Below, in pieces: positions 17,986 through 26,506 of a stretch of DNA of 64,000 nucleotides. Under the pieces are notes generated by a model. It worked only from the letters and a program-made list of their open reading frames with translations, was not told the DNA's origin and searched no databases. The stretch covers positions 248,001-312,000 of the forward strand of contig JAMHXF010000111.1 of NCBI GenBank assembly GCA_035910535.1, in the 5' to 3' direction. The first letter of the stretch is position 1. Each line of letters begins with the position of its first letter. Position numbers and translations under genes: made by a program. The stretch is from Archangium_A sp035910535 (GTDB lineage: Bacteria > Myxococcota > Myxococcia > Myxococcales > Myxococcaceae).

Positions 17986-18596
17986 GTGTCGAACACGACA
18001 TCGTCGAGCGCCTGCGCGGCATGACGAAGACCGCGCGCATGTGGGGCAGCCCTGAGGAGCTGGAGTGTGTGGCGATGCACTTCACGCACGTGCTGCTGTC
18101 GGGGCGCACGCCGGGGTGGAAGTTGGAGCAGACGTTCGAGCAATGGAAGTTGCTCGGTGCTCCATTCGCGAGCGACGCCGATGAGCACGCCGCGATGCGC
18201 TCGAAGATGTGGGGCGCAGATGAAGCGCAGGCTCGCGCGCAGGTGGTGCAGGGCTACGTCGTCGTCTGGGCCGGGCTCGCGCGTCGCGCCGAGCGTGAAG
18301 CGCTGTTCGGCCCGTGGATAGAGGCGCTCATCGACGGGCCCGGGCTCGCCGGTACGCCAGACCGGTTGAACATGACGTTGTTCGCGTTGATGGGCTTCGT
18401 GGCGTCAGACGCGCAGGCGTACGTGCAGGCGCTGAACATGGAGCGCCATCGCATCGGAGGTCACGAGCTGCGACCGTTTCCCGTCGTCGCGCCGCTGGGG
18501 CCGTCAGAGGCGGGCGTCACGTACACGCGCAACTTCACGTCGTGGCAGCGCGTCATCGACGGCATCGTCAGCGCCGTCGAGCTGACGTCACGGTGA
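17982..18596 (+). CDS. Hypothetical protein (204 aa)
   Basis: Cytoplasmic, mixed alpha/beta, and not recognised. GTG at 17982 overlaps the previous TGA, indicating coupling. Features are an acidic N-terminus (VEHDIVERLRGMTK), Trp-rich stretches (GWKLEQTFEQWKLLG) and a Pro-rich C-terminal loop (RPFPVVAPLGPSEAG). No cofactor or nucleotide motif is visible. It may form a complex with the 135-residue partner (inference from coupling). Confidence 0.65.
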   Translation: MSVEHDIVERLRGMTKTARMWGSPEELECVAMHFTHVLLSGRTPGWKLEQTFEQWKLLGAPFASDADEHAAMRSKMWGADEAQARAQVVQGYVVVWAGLARRAEREALFGPWIEALIDGPGLAGTPDRLNMTLFALMGFVASDAQAYVQALNMERHRIGGHELRPFPVVAPLGPSEAGVTYTRNFTSWQRVIDGIVSAVELTSR

Positions 18597-18609
18597 GCGG
18601 CCGTCGCCG

Positions 18610-20112
18610 CTATCGCCCGTGGCCGGAGCCGAGGATCTTCTCGACGTACTGCTCGAAGTCGAAGTGCGGCGAGTTCTCGCGGTCGTGACAACCGACGCAC
18701 GTTTTCTCGTCGACCCTGCGCGCGATGTTCGTCTTCTTCGGCGCGGCGACATGTGCGCTGCCCGGGCCGTGACATGACTCACAGCCGACCTCTTCGCGGC
18801 CCGTCGTCTGGTCGATGCGGCACACGCCCTGCGGCACCTTCCAGCCCGTGACGTGGCAGCCGACACAGTCGAGGTGGTACTGCTTTCCCTCCGCTTCGAG
18901 CGCCTTGTACGCGAGCGGGTGCTTCGTCTGTTGCCACACCTTGCCTGCTTCGACGTGGCACGCGATGCACGTCGAGGTGCCGACGACGCCGGGCTTCTCT
19001 TTCGTCGCGGGCTCGCACGACACGCCTTTGTCCTTCGCGTACGCGAGGTTCAACTTGCCCACGTCGGCGTCGTACGACTTCTCAATCTCCGCCACCGACT
19101 CCAACTTCGGGAACGATGACTCCAGCGGCACGAAGCGCGCGGTCGCCGCGTTGCTCTTGTCTGGTACCGGCAACGACGTCGCCGCCAACGCCGCGCGACG
19201 GCCGATCACTTCTTCCAGCTTCGCGGCGCGCAGCGCCTTCATCTGCTCGTTCAACATCGGCTCGTTGACCTGCGTGCGCAGCAGCTCGATGCGTTCGTCG
19301 AGGCCCGCCAGCTCGCGGTCACGTTCACCATCACCCTTGAGCCACTCGACGCGCCCGTCGTCGCGCAGAAACACGTCAACCCGCAGCAGCGAGCGGCCCT
19401 TGCTCTGCACCTGCGCGACCTTCACGTCGCTGCCGACGAAGCGACTGTCTTCCGCTGCGAACTCGCCGCCAGATTCGGTCGACAGCAGCAGCTCCATGCC
19501 CTTCGCGTTCACCGACTCGCGCAGCAGCGTGGCGAAGGGCATCGGCACCAGCACCGCCACGAACTTCGCGCCTTGAGCGCGCGCCTTCACTGCCGCCGCG
19601 TTCGCCGCTTCGACGTTCAGCGCCGTCACGATGCCCACGCCGCCCAGCAACTTCACTTCGCCCACATTCAATTCAGGCAGCGCCAGCGACTGCCGAAACG
19701 CCGCGCCACGCACGTCGTCTAACGGGCCGACGGTTCGAACGTCGAGGCCCATGGCCTTCCACGCTTGAGCGAGCGCGACTGCTTTGCGTTCTTGCTGCGC
19801 GACGGCCTCGGGAGGAATCGACACCGCGCCGAACAGCCCGTCACCGGCCGCGATGAAGTGTACGGGGTGGCCTTCTTTGCGCGCCTCCTGGAGTTGAAAC
19901 GCCGCGCGTGAAATGCCGCCGCGCATGTTCAAACTGCACCCGCACGGCGCGATGTAGCCGCGCAGCTCGGTGCTGAAGAACAGCGTCACCTGTTTGGGTT
20001 CAGCGGGCATCGGAGCCGGCCGCACTTCTCGCGTCGAACAGCCCGCGAGCAGCAGCGCCAGCGTCAGCGCCTCACCAGATGATGCTCTCCACCAATTCGT
20101 CGACCTTCTCAC
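18610..20112 (-). CDS. Tetraheme c-type cytochrome lipoprotein with nucleotidase-like N-terminal domain
   Basis: 500 residues. The N-terminus has a hydrophobic stretch (ALTLALLLAGC) with a lipobox cysteine. Residues about 35-290 resemble the UshA / 5'-nucleotidase-like metallophosphatase fold (FFSTELRGYIAPCGCSLNMRGGISR), but most metal-binding DxH and GNHD motifs are not apparent. The C-terminal third has four CxxCH heme sites (CIACH, CVGCH, CESCH, CVGCH) in a cytochrome-c554-like arrangement. Predicted periplasmic electron-transfer protein. The start overlaps the receiver gene's end by 41 bases; no better start is visible because the gene has no in-frame GTG near the lipobox. Confidence 0.83.
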   Translation of the reverse strand: MRRSTNWWRASSGEALTLALLLAGCSTREVRPAPMPAEPKQVTLFFSTELRGYIAPCGCSLNMRGGISRAAFQLQEARKEGHPVHFIAAGDGLFGAVSIPPEAVAQQERKAVALAQAWKAMGLDVRTVGPLDDVRGAAFRQSLALPELNVGEVKLLGGVGIVTALNVEAANAAAVKARAQGAKFVAVLVPMPFATLLRESVNAKGMELLLSTESGGEFAAEDSRFVGSDVKVAQVQSKGRSLLRVDVFLRDDGRVEWLKGDGERDRELAGLDERIELLRTQVNEPMLNEQMKALRAAKLEEVIGRRAALAATSLPVPDKSNAATARFVPLESSFPKLESVAEIEKSYDADVGKLNLAYAKDKGVSCEPATKEKPGVVGTSTCIACHVEAGKVWQQTKHPLAYKALEAEGKQYHLDCVGCHVTGWKVPQGVCRIDQTTGREEVGCESCHGPGSAHVAAPKKTNIARRVDEKTCVGCHDRENSPHFDFEQYVEKILGSGHGR

Positions 20113-20452
20113 CGAGCGCCTCCAGGCCGTGCGACTTCGAGAGATACCCGTCGGCGCCCACCTGCGAAGCCAACTTCTCGAGCTCGACGTCGTTGAGCGA
20201 GCTGAACAACACGATGGGGATGTCTTGCGTGTTGTACTCGTTCTTCAGCGTGCGGCAGATGTCGGCGCCCGTCGCTTCCGGCATGTGAATGTCGGTGAGA
20301 ATCAGGTTCGGCTTGAACTCGGCGAGCAAGCGCTCGAACTCCATCAACGTGGCGGCGCCACGCACGTCGTACCCGCGCTCTTCGAGCACGGCTTTCTCCA
20401 TCTGCAGCGTGATCTCGCTGTCGTCGATGAGGAGGATTCGGCGCTTTTCCAC
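20072..20452 (-). CDS. Single-domain response regulator (CheY-like receiver)
   Basis: 126 residues made of a receiver domain only. The acidic pocket is Asp10-Asp11 (LLIDDSE), the phosphorylation site Asp54 (LTDIHMP), followed by a Ser switch (LFSSLND, about 82) and the conserved Lys in YLSKS. With no output domain it must act by protein-protein contact. GTG at 20452 is preferred to an upstream TTG at 20488 because a TACTAT hexamer lies 10 bases before the GTG. No kinase gene is adjacent. It overlaps the following cytochrome gene by 41 bases. Confidence 0.88.
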   Translation of the reverse strand: MEKRRILLIDDSEITLQMEKAVLEERGYDVRGAATLMEFERLLAEFKPNLILTDIHMPEATGADICRTLKNEYNTQDIPIVLFSSLNDVELEKLASQVGADGYLSKSHGLEALGEKVDELVESIIW

Positions 20453-20462
20453 GCCGGTGCTG

Positions 20463-20468
20463 ATAGTA
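20463..20468 (-). promoter_or_regulatory. Candidate -10 hexamer of the response-regulator gene (TACTAT)
   Basis: TACTAT on the minus strand ends 10 bases before the GTG start. Its position supports the GTG over the upstream TTG. Confidence 0.4.
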
Positions 20469-20486
20469 GGGTGCGCCCGTTTTTCC

Positions 20487-20492
20487 AAGGGG
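20487..20492 (+). promoter_or_regulatory. Shine-Dalgarno-like AAGGGG of the Skp-like gene
   Basis: AAGGGG lies 7 bases before the ATG at 20500. It is notable because most unit heads in the window lack a clear ribosome-binding site. Confidence 0.5.
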
Positions 20493-20499
20493 TTCCGCC

Positions 20500-21060
20500 A
20501 TGCAACGACTCGTCCTTTTTCTCACGTTGATCACCGCTTCGGTGGCCCTGGCTGAACTCAAGCTCGGTTACGTCGATCTCCAGCGGGCGCTGGCCGAGGT
20601 CGGCGAGGGCATTCTGGCCAAGAACAAGCTCAAGTCTGAAATCGAGCTCAAGAAGGGCGAGCTCGAGCGCGAACAGAAGAAACTCCGTGAAGACGGCATG
20701 GTGCTCGACCGCCAGGCGTCCGCGATGAGTGAAGAAGTGCGCGTACAAAAGATGAAAGAGCTGCAGCAACGGCTCATGCAGATGACCGAGAAGGGTCAAA
20801 AGCTTCAGGTCGAGTTCGTCGAAAAAGAGCGCAGCGAGCTCAAGAAGATCTTCGATCGAATGGACCCCATCGTGGCGTCCATCGCGCAGCGTGAAGGCCT
20901 CGCGGTGGTGCTCGAGAAGACCGACTCCGGTCTCGTGTACGCGCTGCCCAGCATGGACCTCACCAACGAGCTGGTGCGCACCTACAACGAGAAGTTCCCG
21001 GCCAAGGGCGTGAAGCTGCCTGCGCCGAAAGACGCGCCGAAGGACGCGCCCACGAAGTGA
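20500..21060 (+). CDS. Skp/OmpH-family periplasmic chaperone
   Basis: 186 residues; signal peptide MQRLVLFLTLITASVALA. The mature part begins with the family motif KLGYVDLQRALAEV. A long charged coiled coil (KSEIELKKGELEREQKKLREDG onward) forms the tentacles that hold unfolded outer-membrane proteins. The C-terminal strand region VASIAQREGLAVVLEKTDSGLVYA is also typical. It sits at the head of the lpxD-fabZ-lpxA-lpxI cluster, the usual place for this gene in many Gram-negative genomes. The lpxD start overlaps its stop by GTGA. Confidence 0.92.
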   Translation: MQRLVLFLTLITASVALAELKLGYVDLQRALAEVGEGILAKNKLKSEIELKKGELEREQKKLREDGMVLDRQASAMSEEVRVQKMKELQQRLMQMTEKGQKLQVEFVEKERSELKKIFDRMDPIVASIAQREGLAVVLEKTDSGLVYALPSMDLTNELVRTYNEKFPAKGVKLPAPKDAPKDAPTK

Positions 21061-22097
21061 AGACCGCAGCTGAGTTGGCAGCGCTCGTCGGTGGTCGCCT
21101 CGACGGAGACGCGGGTACGCAGATCAACGGCGTCTCTGGTCTCGAGCAGGCGACGGCGGGCCACGCGTCGTTCTACGGAAACAAGAAGTACAAGCAGCAG
21201 CTGGCCGACACGAAGGCTGGCGTGGTCTTCGTGCCCGACGACGCGCCTGCGCGCACCGGCGGCACGTACATCTACGTCGCCAACCCGCACCTCGCGTTCG
21301 CGCGCACGGCGCAGGCGTTTCACCCTCCGAAGCAACACGTGGCCGGCATTTCGCCGAAGGCCAACGTGCACGCCGCTGCGAAGATTGACGCGAGCGCCAC
21401 GGTGATGGACTTCGTGACGGTGAGCGCCGGCGCTGAAATCGGCGCGGGCGCGGTGCTCTACCCGGGCGTCTTCATCGGCGAGCACGCGCGCATCGGTGCG
21501 GGCACGGTGTTGTCAGCCAACGTGAGCGTGATGGACGGATGCCTCGTCGGCGCGCGTTGTCTGGTGCACCCCAGCGCCGTCATCGGTGCCGACGGTTTCG
21601 GCTTCGCGCTCGACATGTCGGTGCCGGCGCACGTGAAGATCCCGCAGGCAGGCATCGTGCGCGTCGAAGACGACGTCGAAATCGGCGCGAGCTCGTGCAT
21701 CGACCGCGCGACCACCGGCGAGACCGTCGTCGGGCGCGGCACCAAAATCGACAACCTGGTGCAGGTTGGTCACAACTCGACCATCGGCCCGCTGTCGATT
21801 CTGTGCGCGCAGGTCGGCTTGTCGGGCACGACAGAGCTTGGTCAGGGTGTGGTGCTGGCGGGGCAGGTCGGCGTCGCCGGGCACCTGCGCATCGGTGACC
21901 TCGCGAAGGTCGGCGCGCAGGCCGGCGTGATGACTGAAGTCGCAGACGGCGCGACGTTCCTGGGAACTCCGGCGATGCCCAGCCGCGAATTTCTGCGCAT
22001 GACCGCGGTGCAGATGAAGCTGCCGGAGTTGCAGAAGCAGCTCCGTGAACTCGAGAAGCGCCTCGCTGCGCTTGAGAAGGGAAAGACGACCCCATGA
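21057..22097 (+). CDS. lpxD: UDP-3-O-(3-hydroxyacyl)glucosamine N-acyltransferase
   Basis: Third enzyme of lipid A synthesis, adding an N-linked acyl chain from acyl-ACP to UDP-3-O-acylglucosamine. 346 residues: an N-terminal uridine-binding domain (LAALVGGRLDGD, VSGLEQATAGHASFYGNKKY) and a left-handed hexapeptide beta-helix from about 100 to 315. The catalytic His lies in the VQVGHNSTIG segment near 240. A C-terminal helix with leucine pattern follows. GTG start, overlapping the stop of the Skp-like gene. Next is fabZ, which begins with a four-base ATGA overlap. Confidence 0.96.
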   Translation: MKTAAELAALVGGRLDGDAGTQINGVSGLEQATAGHASFYGNKKYKQQLADTKAGVVFVPDDAPARTGGTYIYVANPHLAFARTAQAFHPPKQHVAGISPKANVHAAAKIDASATVMDFVTVSAGAEIGAGAVLYPGVFIGEHARIGAGTVLSANVSVMDGCLVGARCLVHPSAVIGADGFGFALDMSVPAHVKIPQAGIVRVEDDVEIGASSCIDRATTGETVVGRGTKIDNLVQVGHNSTIGPLSILCAQVGLSGTTELGQGVVLAGQVGVAGHLRIGDLAKVGAQAGVMTEVADGATFLGTPAMPSREFLRMTAVQMKLPELQKQLRELEKRLAALEKGKTTP

Positions 22098-22549
22098 TGG
22101 ACGTGAAGGAGATTCAGAAGCTCCTGGCTCACCGCTACCCGTTTCTGTTGGTCGACCGCGTGACTGACATCGAGGTCGGCAAGAAGCTGGTCGCGTACAA
22201 GAACGTCACCATCAACGAAGACTTCTTCAACGGCCATTTCCCCGGGCACCCGGTGATGCCTGGCGTGCTGCAGTTGGAGGCGCTCGCGCAGGCCTGCGCG
22301 CTGCTCGCGTACAAGAGCACCGGCCTCAACCCCGACGACCTCATCATTTATTTGATGAGCATCGACAACGCGAAGTTCCGCAAGCCCGTGGTGCCCGGCG
22401 ACAAGCTGGTGCTCACCGCTGAGGTCATCAAGGGCAAGGGCAAGCTGTGGAAGCAGCGCGGCGTGGCGACGGTCGACGGCGCGGTGGTGTGTGAAGCCGA
22501 CTTCCTCGCGATGGCCGTGAACAAGAACGAAGTGCAGGCGGCGCCGTGA
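22094..22549 (+). CDS. fabZ: (3R)-hydroxyacyl-ACP dehydratase
   Basis: Hot-dog-fold dehydratase of fatty-acid synthesis that converts 3-hydroxyacyl-ACP to trans-2-enoyl-ACP, balancing the acyl supply between phospholipid and lipid A. 151 residues. Family motifs are LLAHRYPFLLVDRV and NGHFPGHPVMPGVLQLEALAQ, with the catalytic His in GHFPGHP and the catalytic Glu in LEALAQ. It lies between lpxD and lpxA with ATGA/GTGA overlaps at both ends. Confidence 0.97.
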   Translation: MMDVKEIQKLLAHRYPFLLVDRVTDIEVGKKLVAYKNVTINEDFFNGHFPGHPVMPGVLQLEALAQACALLAYKSTGLNPDDLIIYLMSIDNAKFRKPVVPGDKLVLTAEVIKGKGKLWKQRGVATVDGAVVCEADFLAMAVNKNEVQAAP

Positions 22550-23319
22550 GCGTTCACGCCACTGCCATCGTCGCGCCGGGAGCGCAGATCGACGCGACCG
22601 CTGAAATCGGGCCGTACGCCATCATCGGCGCGAAGGTGAAAATCGGCGCGGGCACCATCGTCGGGGCGCACACCGTCATCGAGGGTGACACCACCATCGG
22701 CGCGAAGAACCGCATCTTCCACCACGCGTCGGTGGGCGCGGCGCCGCAAGACCTCAAGTACCACGGCGAAGAAACGAAGCTCGTCATCGGAGACGAGAAC
22801 ACCATTCGTGAGTTCACCACGCTGCACACCGGCACCGTCGGTGGCGGCGGCGTCACGCGCATCGGCAACCAGAACCTGTTCATGGCGTACACGCACGTCG
22901 CCCATGACTGCATCATCGGCAACGGCAACATCTTCCCGAACTCGGCCACGCTCGCGGGCCACGTGGAGGTCGGCAACGGCGTGCACCTGGGCGCGTTGTC
23001 GGCGGTGCACCAGTTCAGCCGCATCGGAGATCTCGCGTTCATCGCGGGCGGCTCCATCGTGGTGATGGACGTGCCTCCGTACTGCACCGTGCATGGAGAT
23101 CGCGCGGAGCTCGCCGGCATCAACCAGGTGGGCTTGAAGCGCCACGGCTACACCGACGAGCAGCAGGCGCGCATCAAAGACGCGTACCGCGTGCTGTTCC
23201 GCTCGAAGATGGGGCTCAACGAAGCGCTCTCGCAGCTGCGTGAAGGCATGGGCGAGCACCCCGAGGTCGCGGTGTTCCTCGACTTCATTTCTTCCAGCAA
23301 GCGCGGCATCACGCGGTGA
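22546..23319 (+). CDS. lpxA: UDP-N-acetylglucosamine O-acyltransferase
   Basis: First step of lipid A synthesis: moves the 3-hydroxyacyl chain from ACP to the 3-OH of UDP-GlcNAc. 257 residues; the N-terminal two thirds are a left-handed parallel beta-helix of hexapeptide repeats. Signature positions are VGAAPQDLKYHGE, the catalytic His near 125 (YTHVAHDCIIGN) and ALSAVHQFSRIGD. A C-terminal helical domain ends RGITR. GTG start, coupled to fabZ and lpxI by four-base overlaps. Confidence 0.97.
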   Translation: MSVHATAIVAPGAQIDATAEIGPYAIIGAKVKIGAGTIVGAHTVIEGDTTIGAKNRIFHHASVGAAPQDLKYHGEETKLVIGDENTIREFTTLHTGTVGGGGVTRIGNQNLFMAYTHVAHDCIIGNGNIFPNSATLAGHVEVGNGVHLGALSAVHQFSRIGDLAFIAGGSIVVMDVPPYCTVHGDRAELAGINQVGLKRHGYTDEQQARIKDAYRVLFRSKMGLNEALSQLREGMGEHPEVAVFLDFISSSKRGITR

Positions 23320-24119
23320 GCGAACGCATCGGCTTGCTGGCTGGCAACGGTCGGCTTCCGTTTCTGTTTTCGCAGGCCGCGAAAGCGCAGGGGCTCGAAG
23401 TTCACGTCGTCGCGCTCGAAGGCGAAGCCGATTCGTCGCTCGCCGCGCAGGTCGCGTCTCTGCAGTGGGTGAAGGTCGGGCAGGCCGACGGCATCGTCAA
23501 CGCGTTAAAGAAGCACGGTGTGTCGAAGGCCGTGATGGCTGGCGGAGTCGGTCGCATCCGCTCGCTCACGCAGGCGCGGCCCGACGTGGGCATGTTGAAG
23601 ATCGCCGCTGGCATGCGCACGTTTCGTGACGACGAATTGCTGCGCGGCATCGCGAAGTACTTCGAAACCAGAGGCGTGCAGATCGTCGCGCCCACTGACT
23701 ACGTGAAGTCGGTGCTCGCGCAGCGCGGGCATCTCGCGGGCCCTGACTTGACGGAGCAGCAACGGCGCGACGTCGAGACGGGGCGCGAAGTTGCGGCAGC
23801 GCTCGGCGCGGTCGACGTGGGGCAGACGGTCGTCGTGAAAGAAGGCGTGGTGTTGGCGGTCGAGGCCATCGAAGGCACCGACGCGTGCATTCGCCGCGCG
23901 GGCCAGTTCGGCGGGCCGGGTGCGGTGGTGGTCAAGCGCTGCAAGCCGACTCAAGACGTGCGCTTCGACTTGCCGGCTGCAGGCCCGGTGACGCTCGAGG
24001 TGATGCGCGAGGCGGGCGCGCGTGTGTTGGCGGTTGAGGCCGGCAAGACGGTGCTGCTCGACGCACACCTGTTGTTCTCAGACGCGGGGAAGCTCGGCTT
24101 CTCTGTCGTGGGGTACTGA
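23316..24119 (+). CDS. lpxI: UDP-2,3-diacylglucosamine pyrophosphatase LpxI
   Basis: Cleaves UDP-2,3-diacylglucosamine to 2,3-diacylglucosamine 1-phosphate. It replaces LpxH in many alpha- and deltaproteobacteria-type genomes. 267 residues with the family opening IGLLAGNGRLPFLFSQAAK, a central MAGGVGRIRSL block, the APTDYVKSVLA segment and a C-terminal LDAHLLFSDAGKLGFSVVGY. GTG start, overlapping lpxA. lpxB, the usual next enzyme, is not in this window. The operon continues into an OPT transporter four bases on. Confidence 0.94.
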   Translation: MSERIGLLAGNGRLPFLFSQAAKAQGLEVHVVALEGEADSSLAAQVASLQWVKVGQADGIVNALKKHGVSKAVMAGGVGRIRSLTQARPDVGMLKIAAGMRTFRDDELLRGIAKYFETRGVQIVAPTDYVKSVLAQRGHLAGPDLTEQQRRDVETGREVAAALGAVDVGQTVVVKEGVVLAVEAIEGTDACIRRAGQFGGPGAVVVKRCKPTQDVRFDLPAAGPVTLEVMREAGARVLAVEAGKTVLLDAHLLFSDAGKLGFSVVGY

Positions 24120-24123
24120 AGCC

Positions 24124-25962
24124 ATGGAAAAGCAACGCCTGTTGCCGCGACTCCTGCCCATCGGGAGCGTCGGCTACTACGTCTTTCTCGCGCTCATCGC
24201 GATTCTGATTCTGGGCCCGCTCGGCGGCATCACCGCCGCGTACATGAACTTCGCGCTCGGCTTCTTCATTGGTGGCCAGGTGCTCGCGGGGATTCTGGGG
24301 TCGACGGTCACGTACTTCTACGGGCCCGAGGGAAAACACGGCGCGAACTACATGCAGACCATGGCCGCGTCGGTGGCCTCGATGGCCGCGATGGGCGTGT
24401 TGATTCAGGCCATGGTGTGGCTCGGCATGCCCATGCCGGCGATGCCCGTGCTCGTCGCGTACTTTCTGTGCATCGGCATGTTCGGCGTCGGCGTCGGCAT
24501 GCTCTACACGCCGATCCTCGTCGACCAGTTGAAGTTGACGTACCCATCCGGGCTTGCCGTCGCGAACATTCTGCGGGCGTTGACCGACGTGCGGTTGCTC
24601 AAGCGCAGCGTCGGCACGCTGGGCGGCGGCATCGCGGCGGGCATCGGGTTGTCGGTCGTCGTCGCGCAGGTCGGTGCGTGGTTGTCAGAACGAAAAGAGA
24701 AGCCCGGCCTGTTGTTGACGTGGGCGTCGTCGTTCTCGGCGGTGACGTTCGGCGGCGGCATGATCGTCGGCGCGCGCATCTCGGTGTCGGCGATTCTGGT
24801 CGGCGCCATCGGCCTGGCGATGGAACCGTGGTTGGCGAAGGCCGGCTACATCAACGAAGGCGACCCGTTCAGGAAGATCGGCTTCATCTTCGCGCTGGGG
24901 ACGATCCTCGGAGCGGCCATCGTCGACTTGTCGCTGCTGGGCCGTGACGCGCTGAAGACGATTCGAGCCGCGCGCGCGGCGCCGGTCTCGTCGGAGCCGA
25001 AGACGAAGTTGCGTGGGCTCGTCATCTGGGTCGTGTTCTGGGCCGCAGCGCTCACCGTGGTGGCAACGCAGATGTTGAACGTGCCGTGGCCTTGGGTGCT
25101 GATGGCCATCGCGCTCGCGTTCGTCTTCATGATGATCAACGGCATCTCGTACGGCATCACTGATCAGAACCCCATCTCGTCGGCGTTCGTGGTCACGGTG
25201 CTGTTGATGGCCCTGTTGGGGTTGAGAGACCCGCTCATCGGGTTGATGGGTGGCTCGATTCTGCTCGTCAGCACGACCGTCGGCGTCGACATGCAGCAAG
25301 ATCGCTCGACCGGTTGGCGCCTCGGGTCTGATCGCAACATTCAGTTCCGCTTTCAGGTGATCGGCATCGTGATGGGCGCGCTCGTCGCGGTGGTGATGAC
25401 GCGCGTTTTCCTCGAGGGCTTCCCGGTGTTGAACACCAACCTGTTCGATCACCCGGAGCTCCGGAACACCGAGGCGCGCGGCTGGCAGAGCGCGATGACC
25501 TACAAGTTCGTCGGCGTGCTCAACACGTTGGCGAAAGATCAGACGAGGACGCTCGGGGTGATGGGGTTCGGCGTCGTCGTCGGCCTCGTCATCGAGGTGC
25601 TGCGCAAGGTGGTGCTCCAGAGCCCGCGCTACCTCGCGTGGAAGAAGCAGAGCACCGCGACGAAGAGCGCTGACTTCGTCATCGACGCGTTGATCATCGC
25701 CTCGCCGTACGCGTCGAGCTTCGGTGGCTTCGTCGACTTCGAGTCGTCACTCTGGTTCGGCCTCGGCGGCATCGCGGCGTCGTCGTGGAACGCGCTACGA
25801 AAACCGCCGCCTGCGCCGAATGGTGAAGAGCTCCCCGAAGACATGAGCGGCACGAGCCTCGTCGGTGGTGGCCTGCTGGCGGGCGAGAGTCTGTACGCGA
25901 TGTGGCTCGGTATTTCGGGCCTCGTCGCGCGCGGTGCGCTGGGCAAGATCTTCGGCGGCTGA
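24124..25962 (+). CDS. OPT-family oligopeptide transporter
   Basis: Inner-membrane transporter of 612 residues with about 14 hydrophobic segments. It resembles the OPT superfamily, whose members carry peptides or metal-siderophore complexes. Typical blocks are GPLGGITAAYMNFALGFFIGGQ, a YPSGLAVANILRAL motif near 140, and GISYGITDQNPISSAFV near 340. ATG 24124 follows lpxI by four bases; earlier starts lie inside lpxI. Substrate cannot be read from sequence. The gene is probably co-transcribed with the lipid A operon, which is an odd partner. Confidence 0.88.
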   Translation: MEKQRLLPRLLPIGSVGYYVFLALIAILILGPLGGITAAYMNFALGFFIGGQVLAGILGSTVTYFYGPEGKHGANYMQTMAASVASMAAMGVLIQAMVWLGMPMPAMPVLVAYFLCIGMFGVGVGMLYTPILVDQLKLTYPSGLAVANILRALTDVRLLKRSVGTLGGGIAAGIGLSVVVAQVGAWLSERKEKPGLLLTWASSFSAVTFGGGMIVGARISVSAILVGAIGLAMEPWLAKAGYINEGDPFRKIGFIFALGTILGAAIVDLSLLGRDALKTIRAARAAPVSSEPKTKLRGLVIWVVFWAAALTVVATQMLNVPWPWVLMAIALAFVFMMINGISYGITDQNPISSAFVVTVLLMALLGLRDPLIGLMGGSILLVSTTVGVDMQQDRSTGWRLGSDRNIQFRFQVIGIVMGALVAVVMTRVFLEGFPVLNTNLFDHPELRNTEARGWQSAMTYKFVGVLNTLAKDQTRTLGVMGFGVVVGLVIEVLRKVVLQSPRYLAWKKQSTATKSADFVIDALIIASPYASSFGGFVDFESSLWFGLGGIAASSWNALRKPPPAPNGEELPEDMSGTSLVGGGLLAGESLYAMWLGISGLVARGALGKIFGG

Positions 25963-25963
25963 A

Positions 25964-26506
25964 TTACTCAGCGATGCGCGCGAAGAGTCGCCGCTCGTGC
26001 ACGTCGCGCATGGCGTCGTCGAGTGCGCGCTCGAGTTGATCCGCGACGGCGACCACGGGCTGCCAGTCGCGCTCGGTCGTCTTCGCGCGGCCGATGATGG
26101 TGTGGCTCCAGACTTGGCGGGTGTCGCGCGACAACACCAACCGCGCTCGCGCGAACGCTTCCGCGCGGTAGTCGACGAACGCGCCGGGGCGACTCCAGTG
26201 GTAGCGGTAGTCGTAGATCTCGACACGGAGCTGCGTTGCTGACGCGTCGTCGGCGACGACTCCATTGCGTGCCAGTTCGAGCTCGAGCCTGTTGCGAAAG
26301 AGCTGCACGACGTCGTTTGTAAGCACGTCTTCGGCGGGGTTCGGCGCGTCGGGAATGCGCGCGTCGCTCACCACGAGCTTGACGCGCTGGTTGATGGAGT
26401 CGGGCGTGGGTACTGCGACGTACGGAATTCGCTCGCTGGCACGCGGCGTCGCACAGCCGAGCATCGAGAGGATGGCAGTCAGCGTCAGCAGTTTGCGGCA
26501 GTGCAC
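25964..26506 (-). CDS. Lipoprotein, possibly YajG-like
   Basis: 180 residues from GTG 26506; an ATG at 26530 would add eight polar residues and spoil the signal peptide. Signal LLTLTAILSMLGC with lipobox. The mature part (YVAVPTPDSINQRVKLVVSDARI, NRLELELARNGVV, YDYRYHWSRPGAFVDYRAEAFARARLVL) looks like the alpha/beta fold of YajG-type uncharacterised lipoproteins, but I am not certain of the family. Its start overlaps the upstream membrane-protein gene by 22 bases. It converges with the OPT gene one base apart. Confidence 0.68.
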   Translation of the reverse strand: MHCRKLLTLTAILSMLGCATPRASERIPYVAVPTPDSINQRVKLVVSDARIPDAPNPAEDVLTNDVVQLFRNRLELELARNGVVADDASATQLRVEIYDYRYHWSRPGAFVDYRAEAFARARLVLSRDTRQVWSHTIIGRAKTTERDWQPVVAVADQLERALDDAMRDVHERRLFARIAE

